Source: Lineus longissimus (taxonomy: Eukaryota; Nemertea; Pilidiophora; Heteronemertea; Lineidae). From it: DNA of 64,000 nt. Numbering within the stretch: the first letter of the stretch is position 1; each line of letters starts with the position of its first letter. A model generated the notes under the pieces. It was not told the origin of the DNA. It saw nothing but the letters and a program-made list of their open reading frames with translations, and made no database searches. Positions 11,159-24,910 of this stretch are shown piece by piece. Location: contig NC_088326.1 in NCBI RefSeq assembly GCF_910592395.1, forward strand, positions 2,051,001 through 2,115,000, given 5' to 3'. The translations under genes were made by a program, and so were the position numbers.

Positions 11159-12213
11159 CAGTGGAACCCCGGTAACACAACCACCCAAGGGACTAAGCCG
11201 AAGTGGTCGTGTTACCGGGGTGGTCGCGTTAGTGAATTTAGGAATCATAAGTAGGTTTTCCCGCCAAAACATCGTCCTGCTGTGTGTACATTTACATGCA
11301 TTAATGACTACGCCACCGGGTGATTCGATAATTTTGTGTGTATATTACGAATAAAAAATCATTTTCTTGAGTGTTTTGCGTTTAATTTGCAACTTATGTA
11401 AATGAGTAAATAAACTGACGAGAGCTAATTAGACCAAACATTACATTAAAACTTGAGCATGCTAATTAGAACAAGCATGTTATTCACACCATCGGCAGCT
11501 GCCCTTCTTGATGTCAAGCTAATATTCCCGCTAATATTGAGAGAGGTGATGTGAGAAGATATTGAGAATTCTTCCTGATGTCTTCCTGCTTTAACATCAG
11601 CCAATTTGAACTGGTACTGATTAAATCATCTTTTTAATAACGTATTTTATCAACATTACGACGTAGTAAGCATTCTTTACTTTGAGTATCGGTACTCTTA
11701 CTAATCAACATAATTTATTTGTCCTAAAAACTACGTGTGCATGCCTCTTGACATCATTTAATACTAAATGATGAAAAAACAAGCCGTGAGTCGAAAAGAA
11801 AGTTTATTCTTCATTTTATTTGCGCTTACATTTGATCAAACCTTGGAGGAATTATACTTGAAGTATAGTTCCTCCAAGATCAAACTCACTTACACATCAT
11901 TTATTTTCATATGGATTCCCATGGTCATTGTGTTCGAGGTGCTAATTATCAACACGGATTTGCGAGAAGGTGCCAATTGATACCATGCAGTCATGGTTGA
12001 TTACGGCAATTAGGCCTCATGGTCGCGTTAGCGGGGTTAATTTGCAGTTTGGGACCGACCAAGCTGGTGGTCGCGGTCTGGGTACCGGGGTGGTCGTGTT
12101 AGCGAGGGCCAGTTAATGGGAATTAGAGAGAAAACCATTCGGGACCGGAGAATTTTGGTCGTGTTCGCGGGGTGGTCGCGTTACTGAGGTGGTCGCCGAC
12201 CGGGGTTCCACTG
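11159..12213. mobile_element. pogo/Tigger-like non-autonomous DNA transposon (about 1.05 kb)
   Basis: The left end CAGTGGAACCCCGGT is matched by the reverse complement ACCGGGGTTCCACTG at the right end, and both ends are flanked by TA (11157-11158 and 12214-12215). CAGTG ends with a TA duplication are typical of the Tc1/mariner superfamily, and CAGTGGAACC in particular of pogo/Tigger-type elements. Subterminal GGTCGCGTTA/GGTCGTGTTA motifs repeat at both ends, as transposase-binding sites do. The longest internal frame is about 70 residues with no transposase motif, so it is non-autonomous. Confidence 0.8.
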
Positions 12214-12215
12214 TA

Positions 12216-15149
12216 CATATATTCTGATCTTATTTATTTCAAAATACATTTATTTACAAATTCACAATATTTGACTATTTACATAATATTACCTAACAGT
12301 TTTTTACAATGATTCAATATACAGTTTGCTTTATGCACAAAATCAGCAAAACTCTGGTGAACTGAATCCAAATAACCACAGAATATATCCAAAGTGTGAA
12401 TTTTTCATAACCTTTTTCATCAAGGAAAAACATTCAATTATCTGTCAATGAATTCTTAGGTGACAAATAATGCATAGCACTTGTAATGTCGGAGACAATA
12501 TATAACTGCAATATTGCCTATTTCTGCATGTCACACTATTTAATTTCTAAGCCGAATGTTAGATGGCTCTGGTATCTGCTAAAAAGTTAATTTTATACAC
12601 TTGGACGTGCAAGTTAAGGAAACATAACAGAATGATGATTATAGTTCAGTATTTAGCATGCCCATATATCCCAGTCAAAATATGCAAGTTCATAATATGA
12701 TAAAATCAGTCAACCAAATTAACAACATTAATTTAAGGTTCGAATAATGTGCTAATGAACCCTAGATAATTTAGTAATACTGAAGGGTTAAACTAACATA
12801 TCTCATCCCAAAAACAATGCAACTACATTAATCAAACTCAGTTACTTCTAACCAGTTGCCATGGATACCATGTCTAACAACTAAAAATATCTATACACAT
12901 TTCTCAAATTCTGCTTCAAACTTTGGCACATTTTTTGCAACTTAAAGACACTTGGCTGACTAGAAACGCGTGTGTTTAATCTTGTAATGACATAACCAAA
13001 CATGTAACAAACACTAAGTATTTCGAACCTAACCCCATGTTCTCCACTGCTTTGATGATACTCCGAAATATCTGATAATCATTCTGTGAATTTGTAAAGG
13101 GTGTCTATCAGGCAACAGCCAAGTAGGCAAGATTAAGTTACATGCAATCTCTAATAGAGGTCTCTCCTAGCTTTCAGTATCGAAACTGTTCATTCTTGAA
13201 ACAGGAACATATTTATTTAATTATTGCCAAAGAAAACAAGACCTAGCCCCGTCACATTGCATATTATTATCATCAGTCATGAAACCACCAATATATGGAG
13301 TGCGCTTGGAAACGTATGAAGATATGGCAATATTCCCTGATAGACAACTTATTATTCTATTTATTTACACTGGTCAATACGTTTTGAATATGATTCCTAC
13401 ATCTGTAAGATATATACAAGTCTACAAAATGAAGTCCATGTTCAAACTACAAAACGTGAATTTATAAAGCAAACATGTTTTTCCTAAAGACAACCCCCCC
13501 TCTCCCATGATATGCATTTGGTCCTGGTGGCATCCTCCACACAGAAGCCTATGCCCCCATCGACCTGGCAGAGAAGTCGAGTATTGACTTTGAAGGTGAA
13601 ATTCTCTCTCTGTACCTATATGTACCTTGTACTGAATAGGTTTTTCTCACAACACCAAATCGAAAACTACAGTAACACTTAGATTCTTAAAACCATACTT
13701 ATTTTATACATAGAGCTGCAACTTGAAGGGCAAACTGGTAAATTTTAAAGCCCAGCTTTGAGTTGGCACAATTAAAACAACTAACAACTTTCAATGCTGT
13801 AATCTATGTTATTTGTGCAACATTTAGGTAAGGTAAAAGCTAGTGGTGTATATGAATATGAATGGTGAGGAATATGTTCAATGGAGTTCAAGAAGTATTA
13901 CTGAAATACTCCCGTGTCATTTTAAAAAGGGTTCAATATTTACAAAGTACTGGTACTTTCAGTTCATGACAGGGGTTTTGTTAATTTGAGGGTTCCGTCA
14001 CTAGAACTAGAATTTTGTCCATTAACCCTTAAGCTATTGTCATGATTGTGTTATTGCATACTCAGTGAAATAACGCTTCTTAAAGGCTGCCTTGAAAGAA
14101 GTTTAGCCCGACCAAAGTCGATACCTCAATGTTCAAATTTCGCAAGGTTTTTTTAAGTTTAGCTCTAGCAACACAGATGGCAGCACTGATTGCTTTGTTG
14201 CGAAGAGAGTTTAGACTGTTACCATTTCACTTATGATTTGATAAACATTCTGTGCATAGTAACGTAAGTTTGAAGTGGTTAAAAATACATTCATTTTAAA
14301 ATGTATACGCATACTCTACAAAAACCTGCTACCTGAAACTGATACAATTATTACTTGTGTTTAGACGGGATAAGGTTCACCCATGGAAATTTTGATTTCA
14401 ATCAGACAGGTGCTCATTAAGATACAAAGCATCTTTGAGAGTGAAATGCATTTTGTATGTTCAATGGCATCGTTGACAGTTAAAGATTGGACAAAGTGTA
14501 CTGTTTATCCCAATAAAGTACTGTCTGATCTGTTGACTATTTTTGTACCCCTCAACCCAAAAATAAAATAACAGTCTAAATTACTGAAATCTCAGCACCC
14601 TAACCCTTGCCAGCAAAATAAAAAATCAACAAATTCCTATTAAAACTTATCACACGACTTGGGATTAGTGACAGTCATCTGCCGGCAATGTTAGAGTGTC
14701 AAGTTCGTCAGCAAACCAAAAATTTCATGAATACATATTTTAGAGCGTGAGAACTTATAAAGCCCTGAAAAATTTATGATTTCACAATCCATTATGCACA
14801 TGGCACATAATATTGGCATGAGACCTTCCATTAAATGTCACTGCTGTAAACCACTAATTTTTTGCCGGCTATTTCTATCTTGATTTGCGAAAATAAAAAT
14901 TGCAGATTTTATCAATTTTCCCTTTAAAAAATGGAGCGAAACTTTTGTGATTTGCAAAAATAAGGAGGTGCAAACTGGTGATTCAGACTACAGGGTGGCC
15001 AGAATTATCTTCCCTTGCACAAGAGAATTCTATTGTGTATCCATTGTGTGAGAAAAAATAATTCTGGGCCACCCTGTGTTGTAATCTAAAGTATTAGAAA
15101 GAGCTCCATTATGGATAGGCCTCGTCAAATTGTCCTTCCTCTGTCAGTG
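12216..15149 (-). other. probable 3' UTR of the ZNF395-like gene
   Basis: AT-rich sequence without repeats or convincing frames directly follows the stop codon of the ZNF395-like gene on the minus strand. TTTATT on the plus strand (AATAAA on the minus strand) occurs twice at about 12229-12255, a good place for transcript ends. A long 3' UTR is inferred, not shown. Confidence 0.4.
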
Positions 15150-18100
15150 TTACTCCATAAACCGTGAGCAAGCTTTCTTCCACTTGCATTGTGTACACCA
15201 CATGTCCCTGTTCTCCATCCCGTAAACCTTCCGGCACTTCTTAACCTCGCTCCGCGTTTTCTTGTGCATTGGCGAGCATTTCTGCGAAGCGATGATGATA
15301 TGCGACTTAGGTGACGTGCCAAATTGAAACTGTGGACTGAATTTGTTCATTCTCATTGGTGGAGACACCTGGTGAGAGAAGAAGAAGTGATTTATTATTT
15401 GGGAGTGATCATTGATCAAGCAGTCATTCATGACCCAAAAGATTTTTCACATCGCTATATGAGGTCCTCCAAAAGTCCCAACTGAAGTGTGAAACTAATC
15501 CCATTGGGGTCAGTTTGATAAAAGTACTAACACACAATTTTTCTTTAGCAGATCAAGAGCAAGTTTAACCTCAGAATAAAAACTACTGCCACATCAAGGA
15601 ATGAGAACGAGACTTGAATCTTCTTTCTCCTTTTCATACTTACAGATGATGATGTTATGGGAGATGTCGGTCCATACTGCCAGGAGAAGGATCTCTTGAA
15701 GTGGGGAGCTGGGATGGAGATGTTGTCTGATGACTCTGGCTTAGAGGTGCTCAAGGGAACGTGACCATGTCGGTGTTCCTGGGTAGCCGGTGGAAAACAA
15801 ATGTCAATAAATGTAAGAGCAGTCTTCATTTCGTAGCTTGAGTTCTGCTTATTGCCAGCAATCCTATTTTTGGAAGAGGGCCATGGGTTGTAAAACATTG
15901 AATCAAGAGTACGTGTAGCTCGGCCACAACTGGCAAAATTCTGGAAATCCTGCTCTCCTCTTTGTAAGAGTAAAGTTATGACAAGGTCTACAGAGTCTAA
16001 ATTTATAACAGGGTCTACAGGGTGATTCAGACTGAGACAGGACATTGTACTATCATGACTGTATAGTATCTTCACAGATCAGGAAATCTTACGAGCCAAA
16101 GGGCATAGTAAACTGTGCAAGGTCCAACTTACCTTCTTCTGGTAGTCATGGTCGCTGACAGGAGGCCTTGCCATTGCTGCTGCAAACATCTCTGCATTGG
16201 TATTAGTTGCCTGTGGAGAGCTAGATGTGTTCATGTTGGCTAGGGTGTCTGCAACAGAGTCGACCGAAACTTCGATTTCTGTGTAGTAGAATTCTTCCTC
16301 GTGATCGGAAAGGTCTTCTGAATCAGCCATCTTTTTGTGCCTGAAATAAATTTGTTGTGAATTTTTAGCTTTCGGAAATTGTTTTGTAGGATACATGTGT
16401 CCTGATGATGATGACCTTTAGAGAGATGGTTTCCACCTTCTTTTGAAAATTCACTGATGACCTCTTCTGCTTGTAGCCTCAGTCCGAGTACTTTTCTAAA
16501 ATCGGTTGTCTGACTTTCAGCCCCTCATTGAAAATCACAAAAGGGAAATTGAGGGATTCTTACCCAAGGTGTGCACCTCTAATGTGGCGTTCGATGCTCG
16601 ACTCTGTTGAATGGACTTTCTTGCAACCTGGCCATGTGCACTGGAAAAGTGTTTTCGTTGAGTTCTGGAAAGATAGGAGGATGATCTACGTGTAGATGAG
16701 AATTTGTTTGGAATTTTAGGCATCACTGGCCACTGGTTTGGACAAGATCATATATTTGTGGGCTGGGATTGACCAAGCTGTGGTATAATTATAAGGGATA
16801 GTGCCTTCTTACATTCTCGGAGCCTTTTGTGTCAAGCTTGTCTCAGATGATGTACCCTCAACTGCTGAAATATGCTAAAATAATGCAAAATTGAAGGTAT
16901 CACATTCGGAGGTATTTTCTTCATGTTGTTCAAGGTGAATCTGACAGGCAACTGCTTGGACTGCATGCTGGTGAATTGGATAAACCATCCATGCTACTAC
17001 ATGGTGTCTGGTGATTACCAGACCTCATAACCAAGAGGGATGCACGCTTTAGTGTCTGTACAGCTATCTGACTGGGCCTAGGCCTTGGGTCTGCTCATGT
17101 GTCTTCACCTGAGCTCAGTTGAACTTTAAAGTCAACTATAAATAGAGCAATAAGCTTGCAAGTGCCCCCCAAAAGAGCACGCAAAACACATTCTTCAGGT
17201 GACCTCATATCTTGTCACACACAATACAGTACAAATGCCGGCCTTTCTGCTTTGGGTGGATGGCAGGGCTTGTGTCAATGCAAGGTGTCAATGGGTCACT
17301 TGGCCATGCTTTGGCTGGAAGGACTGTGTTCCTTGGAAATTTTGACTGCATTATGATTTTCCTACATCTAAGTTGGGTCAATCAGTTGTTCACTTTGTTC
17401 TCGATTTGAACTTCCACACAAAATGATTCCCTAACCTGAATTCAACCTCATTTAAATCAAGTTCGGTCGCACTAACCCTTCTCGAAGCCACTAAAAAGTT
17501 AGTTTCTACTGATTCAAAGCCGCTGGTCTTATTTTCTTCACAGGCTTAGGCCTAGGGGGCCTGATAATCTGCAACAATGAACCTTATCATGACTTTTTTG
17601 AGTATTTGGCAATGATACAGCCAAAAAATACTAACAAACCATGCTACCAGCTGACTGAACATGAACATAGGTTGACCTAAATACCAGCAACTTGCCGGCC
17701 GGCCTGCATAACCTGTTAAGGCCATGGAAAGTTCATGGGTGTTTACAAATTACATACTGTATACATACTGCATAAACAAATAGCTATTACATGGATTAAT
17801 CGATACCTTGGGTAAATGTTATGTAAATTTATGTTATAAAATTGCATTGGTAAGCATTTTTGCCATTGGCATTGGCTTTACATATGCCGGTTAATGTAGG
17901 GGCATAGGGCCAACATGCGGTCTACCTTACCGCATGTTTCATGGCAAAAATTTACATATGTGGTGTAATCACACACCATGCCAACATGTTGGGCTGGAAT
18001 TTAGATGACCCAACTCCAGAAAGCCTTGGCTGACTGCAATGCCAATGTTTCATTAATTTCTGAACCTGAAAATATCAGATATGATGTTTCTAAATGTTCA

Positions 18101-21100
18101 TATGACATTATAATATGAGAGTGTTCCACACCAATTGTTCAGGTCAATTGGTTAAGCACCAGGTTTAGAATCTGGCAGACACCAAATAAAAAAATCCTGC
18201 TGTAAAGAGTAACACAGGCAGCACTTTTTGGATGGCCCGAGGTTATGAAAAGTTTGGTGATTTTTAAACCCATCATTGCCAAAAATTAGTTTAATTTGGA
18301 TGCCATGCGCTGACATTAAATTGAGGTCATGTAACGAGGCCAGGGTTGGCTCTAATTCTGTGATTGAACCATCATCATGGGTCCATTGGCAGAACTCCAA
18401 AGAGGATTAGAACGAACTGATCAGCTGTGTCTCAACCCGCCTACGTCAAGTTTTTGTTTCATGAATTTCATTCAGTTCTCTTGGTCGCTTCAATAATTCC
18501 GGGGAGACAGCTGCTAGGCCTGTTGCATGCCATGCCGCTCAATGATATCACCCCACCTCAGCAGTGATGTATTCCGATGTTATCAATTTGGGGGTGGGGG
18601 GACTGTATTAGAAAGAAAACATCTTTTTTGAGACCGTGACACTCTCAATTAGCTACCTTCATGATAAATCTCATCTGAGACTTTTTAAACTAAGGCCTAA
18701 GGGAGGTGTGGGCTACCTTTGAGGTTTCTGATATTGAGACTTCACAGTTCTCTATTGGGTGTGACTGATTTGTGCAACAGCCATTGACATGGCTGTGTAT
18801 GTGTACATGCTTGGACCAGAATGATATTTTTCAATGCTTAAAATCAATACTGAATGATCACTGGCAATCGTAAACCTAATGCCGTTTTGAAGCATAAATA
18901 ATCATGAAATGAAAATGACTGATCAGTATATTTTGTATTCTAACCAGGATGCTAGTATATTGCTAGGGGCTAATTAAAATTTTTTGATAACTACATGTGC
19001 TTCAAATGAGAGAAAATGCACAGGATGATCATAATCTTTTAATCACCAAACTTCAGTGAGGATAAATGTCCATGTAAATTGGTGAGATATAGTTTCGTTT
19101 TTCACTCTCTTGGTCATCGCAATATATGGACTTGTGAAAAAACTAAAAACCTATAATATAATGCCCAAGCGCCATGTCTTACTTATATTTTTTCAAAGTT
19201 ATTACAGTTATGTTTTCCAATCAGGTCATTCGGCAAGTAGTCCATGCTTTTTTGATCGATACCATTTGTTTAGACACAGCTAGACCTATAATAAATCATC
19301 ACAGTTGACACTCACAACAAGAGAAAAAATAGTTAAATGGAAACTTATCTTTGACTTACTTCTTTAGTGTTATTGTTTTGACTGTGAAAAGGCTGGTCAC
19401 ATTTTAGACTGTTGGTTGGCGAAATCTCACATTTGGGCCTACTTGAAGCGGTCATGGTCACAAAAGACAATTGTCATGTGACTGCATTTCGAAATTCAGC
19501 TGCTTTAGTGTTATTGTTTTGACTGTGAAAAGGCTGGTCACATTTTAGAGTGTTGGTTGGCGAAATCTCACATTTAGGCCTACCTGAAGCGGTCATGGTC
19601 ACAAAAGACAATTGTCATGTGACTGCATTTCGAAATTCAGCTGCTTGACCTGACTGACAGCTCTCTAGATAAACAATGGACCCATGGTCATCTGATTGAA
19701 TGCGACTACATGTATCATTGTCAGTTGACAATGGTGATGATAGTTTTTTTTAGCACAATAGCACTTAATGTAAGTTGATTAGTAGGATATATAACAAGTG
19801 CATTCGTCACATTTGAATAAATCAAAGTAATTACGATTGCAAAATCAACCAACAGGGATGGATTGAAATCCAACCAAACAAAATTTCAGCAATTCCACTG
19901 GAAATCCCCTCGTTCAATTCATTTTCCCTGAGTGTGGGACCGATATGACACTGTAAACATTGCCAAGATAATACAAAATGAAAGTTAGGTGCACTGACTA
20001 TGTTTGCCTTTTAGAAAACCGCACACTCCCACCCCACTTTCTGTCTCGGAGAAATCAACCTTAGTTTGTCTTTGATTTTAAGTTCTAACGGCAGGTTGTA
20101 TGATACAGAGGCCCTTTTGAACACCACCTTAAGAGTGTAACGCCTCATAATGGAGAACTAGCCTACTCATAGTCATACATTTGACTGACCCTTCATCATT
20201 GGTGACTTCCCCTTGAACGTACATGTACTTGACATCCTCAACCAGTTGAACCACATGGCACAAACTGGGAGCATGAAAAAGACACTCAAAACAAATCTAG
20301 AGTGTTTCTACCACTGTCGAGTATAACTGTACTTATTAAGACCTCCAATTGTGTCACTAGGAGTCGGACACATCCAGGTTCTGAATGTTTATGATAAACA
20401 TGCACCCAGGTAATTCGTTTCCAATGCGCTATGAATAGGCTGTTGCCATGAGCTACCTTCCACAGGGAGGCTGATGTTATTGACATTGAAATCAATGCCT
20501 ACATTCCCCCTTGGTATATTGTGAACTGTGCTTGATTATGTCATAATCAGATTAGGTCAAGGAGCTGAGCAGGTGTGAAGAAGTTATTTGGGCAAAGTAT
20601 CACTGTAATGTTAACCTCGATGTAAAACCTTGTCCACAGACTGGGATACTACAATGAATACACGGGGCTTCGAGGTTATAATAGCAGCGCGTACACCACG
20701 AAATATTGGTGGACCAATTGCATGTACACCACCACATTGCCGCGACAAATTGGTTTGGCAATCCATTGCCGATACAAATTGCCGGGCGAATTTGGACCAT
20801 CAAGCTAAAGCTCGGCTTTGTCGTGGTGTACGCGCTAATGGATCGGCAATTAGCTAGTTAGATGGTTCGGCGACAGGCGGCGCTTTCGAAATGGTGCTTT
20901 CTGCTTATTGTTTGCGCGCCATCTGTTGCCGGATTTTATAACTAGCTGCAGCGCTGGTGTACGCGCTTGGTGGATTTTCGATGGTGCGGCATTGGTTCGC
21001 GAACCAAGATCGGTGGTCCATTTTCAGGTGGTGTACGTGCGGCTATTGTCCATCTTGAACAATCTTAGAAGTCAGACCTGTTAAAACCTGTTAAGGTATG

Positions 21101-24100
21101 GGGATGGCAGTATCATTGATGATGAATAAACAGGGCTAAGCTTGGTACTTAGTTCATGAATTCATTCTCTACCACATTTTGTAACACAATACATCAAGTA
21201 TTACAGTCCGTGATGAGAATGTGAATCATGGTTCATACAATATGTTCAGTACTAGAACAGGGATAATTACATTTGTGTGACACATAGCAATCATACAATT
21301 ACTGTAACAGACCTCGGAATACTAAAAAATGATAGACTAGAACAAGGCAGTGAAACTGGGCCAAGCTCTTCGTGGCCTGCTTGTTTGCTGCACTGGCCTT
21401 TGATGGCTAGGAAAACTTCATCCTCTAATTAATACCCCTAACAACACTCTTGTAATTGTTTTATTTTGCTGACTACAAGGACGTCAATGTCTAAATTCTT
21501 TGCTACAGTTATCATCCGAAGAACTTATAGATAGAGTCTGGCTCTGAAAAGGATCTCACCTGGAATGTATCTTAAAGGTTCCTTTAAATTTACAGGACTA
21601 CTTCACATACCAACAGTTCCCCTCTCGGAGAAGCTGAAGGAATGTACACTACCCCGTCACTATGCCAATGAATAGATAACCTCTGGCTGTATTTGTAGAC
21701 GTTGTCCTCATGAACAGTCAGGTAAGGTGGAAGGAGGTTCACCACTGTAGGCCATTAAGTCAAGACCCAAGAAACTATCAAAGGGTGCCTACCTTTCTCT
21801 TCTTAGGGCCTAGATCCTCTGCAAAGTATGGCATGGTGTCATCCAACTCGATACCCTCGTCAATATTCGATGAATGGAACAAGGCACCCATTGTTGGGGC
21901 ACTCTCTGACAAACCATGTAGCCGAGGTGGTGAGGGTGTACGGGACTCTCCTGAAGGATTGCTTGCCACTCCACTACTTGCTAAACTTGCGGAAAGGTCG
22001 TGGAGATGACTTTCGGGAAATGATGGCGGACAAATGGGATTCTCTGGAAGTACAAAAATGGCAGTTGTACGTTGGAGTATGTACCAGTAGCCTTGTTCTA
22101 AAAATCTTAAGCATTCTCTGGCTATGCGTGGAGTATTCCATTGACTGGGTTACTTCTGATGGACTTAAAGGATATTCAAGGGAGGGTACTTATGTCATCT
22201 CTACCTAAGAAGTAACAGGTGACAACTTGTTTTGCACTAGGAGGTCATTCTGCGGGATTTGCAGATGAGCGTGTAGCTTAAATTTTTGAAGACGGAGGTG
22301 ACATTAACGTACATTTACCACTATTTCAAGGACTTCATTTGATGACCAATCATTTCATTGAGTTGTCAGAGCTCTGCATACTTTGTCAACACACCTTTTT
22401 CAAATGAAAAATGAGCAGGGAACCCGGGCGAGGCAGGACTCGCTGATAAGCATGTGAGCACCATAGCTGCCATCTGTTCGTCCATTACTTCCATTTCGTC
22501 TTCATCCTCCATTTCGACATCGCTTATGTCTGGCGAGTGGGCACGCCGCCGACTGCTGTAAGAGAGCACGTTATCGAAAAATGTACGCATTCAAATAACT
22601 CTCTGAATGATTTGGTTCAATGGGCATTCCTGAAAAGGGGCATCGCTTGCTCATCATGTACTGGGATGACAGTAGTGAAAATATGCCATCCAAAGACATA
22701 GTATGTAGGTGATCCTGGCCTACCAAGAGCTGAAAGTGAAAGTTATTTTTAAAGCGCAAAGAAATAGTCAGTCAAAGCCAAGTAGCATACCTTAGGAGGT
22801 CATGCTTCTGAGCTGTTCCATCAAGGTCAGAGCATGCTCAGTCAGAAGGGGGCTAGATGTCATTTTTTGGGCAATCAGTGGTTTTATTTCCAATTGCATT
22901 TGAATGCATTGGGAATTTCATATTTTAATTTTCCAAGTCGAGTCAGATTGTTCAATTGGTTCAAAACTTTCAATTACACAAACAGGTAATTGCACAATAA
23001 TCTGACATAGGCTACTTTCTTAAACCGACCTGTGGAACTTGCACAACCATGTGACAATGACATAGGCCTACTCCATGGAGGTATTATTAAGACTCTTAAT
23101 AATACCTCCATGGCTGCTCCTTTTTAAATCAGTCAATTAGACATCAATCATGGCAACCCACTCCCCACCCCCGTCCCCAAGTCTAAAAGTTAATCCGCTG
23201 TGGTCTAAATTGATCAACTGACGTCAAGTGTGAAATCTTTAAATACAATCCCCGTATCCAACAACGCTCATGTACCATCCTTGTGTACCATCACAAACGC
23301 AATAAACATTGGAGCTATTTATAGACATAAAGCGTCAATAAACCTTATTGGCACGTGATCACAACATTGTGACGTCAGAACAAGGTGGCTCATTACCTAT
23401 GTTGGCCTCCATACTACTTACTTCGCAGCATTCAGGTCATTGGAATCCTTCACAAAAACTTCAATTTACAAACATAGGGAGCGTCCCTAGATATAAAATA
23501 TTTACTTGTTATTATAGTCTTGATTATGTTCAACCAATATTTGAAACCAAATCAAATATTTGATGAATATAATTTGGAGAAAATTGGACAATATTGAAAG
23601 AAAATAACCCAACCCCTACCTTTTTGCCAGATTTGCTGGAACGTCAATGACGTGAGATACCGCCCGTTTCTTGGGTTCTGGATGCATTTCCACCAGCTTT
23701 GAATAGTCTGTATCCTGGTCCTGGAGTCTTGCAGACTTTCTGCTCTCCATAAGACGGACGTCGTCTACTTTCCTGGTCAGTTCAACGACTTCTCCGTCGG
23801 GTAATTTTGACGTGATGAAAACCTCATCGAGGTCAACGTCATGATCTGAAACTTGTCCCGTTATTTCGCGTCCGTTGTGCGTTATGTAAACTTTCTGTCC
23901 TTGTTTGAGAGTCAGGGAGTTCACAGTTTGAAACCCTGGAGCAATCAGGCTCACCTCTCCCACCTCCTTTGCAAAACCGTCATCGAACATGACGTTGTAA
24001 ATCGTATCCCCGTTCTGCGCATTTCTGGTTGCCTGAATTACGCCCGGATAAAATCGGCCATCTTTCCACTGAGCGCTCACTCTGGTCCCAATTATCGACC

Positions 24101-24161
24101 GTTTCGCTAACCTCCTTGAGCCAAACATCTCCTCTACTCTACCCCTGGAACCTCCTTCCAA
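15150..24161 (-). CDS. ZNF395 / SLC2A4RG / ZNF704-family zinc-finger transcription factor
   Basis: Complete seven-exon model of 538 residues (human ZNF395 is about 513). Exons: 24161-23620, 22555-22395, 22043-21793, 16664-16564, 16340-16133, 15778-15644, 15368-15150; all GT-AG with continuous phase. Exon 1 encodes LAKRSIIGTRV, a Tudor-like stretch (QWKDGRFYPGVI...YNVMFDDG) and QKVYITHNGREITG, the family N-terminal block. Exon 2 has the conserved MDEQMAAMVLTCLSASP. One C2H2 finger (C327, C332, H345, H350) is in exon 4, followed by EEEFYYTEIEV in exon 5. The C-terminal basic Cys block (KKCRKVYGMENRD, then WCTQCKWKKACSRF) is the DNA-contacting CR region. Vertebrate members bind GC-rich promoter elements, including those of SLC2A4 and HTT. 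Which of the three vertebrate paralogues it matches best cannot be decided here. Confidence 0.94.
19362..19643. repeat. 141-bp tandem duplication
   Basis: Two adjacent copies (19362-19502 and 19503-19643), each starting CTTTAGTG, or GCTTTAGTG at the join, and differing at only a few positions. It is intronic and non-coding. The high identity implies a recent event. Confidence 0.95.
20684..21030. repeat. inverted GTACACCAC-rich repeat region
   Basis: GCGCGTACACCACGA near 20687 is matched by TCGTGGTGTACGCGC near 20820, and further GGTGTACGCGC copies follow at about 20955. GC-richer than its surroundings. Probably a degraded fold-back element, but its ends are not defined. Confidence 0.5.
23073..23113. 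repeat. perfect 20-bp hairpin
   Basis: Two exactly complementary 20-base arms separated by one base, starting and ending in CCATGG. It lies in intron 1 of the ZNF395-like gene. Confidence 0.95.
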
Positions 24162-24910
24162 GTACCCCTCCAGATTTCCGTTCAGTTTGTGTCAAATCTA
24201 TCGCAAAATATCCACGTCAAAATCAGCTGTTTCGCCGGTAACCCGCAAGCCGGTTTGTTTTGATTCTGCAAGGAGGCGGAGCTCAAAACGTGCTCTTTAA
24301 ACCATGTGACTTTGTTTTGGTTGCATGATTGGTCAATGTCTTCACACCTCAGTCACTGATTGGCTGAAGCCAATGTTTACATCGTGGCTTGTCAATCAAA
24401 CAATGTGTGCCTGCCAACATCTGCCGGAGTTATGAGAAAACTTACGAGTAGAACCTGGATTTTTCTACACTAGATTGGTCTTTGTAACATAGATGAACCG
24501 TAAAACAATTCAAAACGAAATTAGTCGAAGTTTTCTTGCCGATTTTCTGTGCCAAAGTTTTCACCTCCCTGTGGTTGGATACGTCAGTCTTTTACTTTGC
24601 CACGCCCCCAGATCCGGTTGTGAGTGTTTACGTTGTGGCCGGTAATTGCTGTAACCCCCACTTCCAAGTTTACAAAATTCAATTTCTTCATGGAATGTTG
24701 AACGATTTCTTGAAATGAGCTAAACCATCGTGACCTATAGTTTATTCGCAATTGAAGAAGAGTGGAGGTTATCTTTGATTGACGTTACAAATTGTAGCCG
24801 GTCGGTGGCATTGCCTCGCCGATATTTAGGGGGTGGCATAAGAAATGGAAGAGCGCGCACTGGGTCAAGGCTGTTCCCAGGTCATTCTATCCCAGAAGTC
24901 AGTATCCAAC
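24162..24910. promoter_or_regulatory. divergent promoter between the ZNF395-like and CULT genes
   Basis: The start codons of two genes on opposite strands are 750 bp apart, so both promoters must lie here unless there are unseen 5' exons. Inverted CCAAT-box-like ATTGG occurs at about 24330 and 24358 (GATTGGTCA, GATTGGCTG). No TATA box is obvious. Confidence 0.5.

Larger units (their letters stand above)
16665..21792. other. large intron 3 of the ZNF395-like gene
   Basis: About 5.1 kb between the finger exon and exon 3. It contains a 141-bp tandem duplication (19362-19643) and a hairpin-forming region (20684-20834). The other short frames look like chance. Confidence 0.6.

Noticed and set aside
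18141-18185. tRNA-Leu-like fragment with a pairing anticodon stem and a TTTAGAA loop
   Set aside because: No T arm or matching acceptor stem follows; at best a fragment of a tRNA or tRNA-derived SINE.
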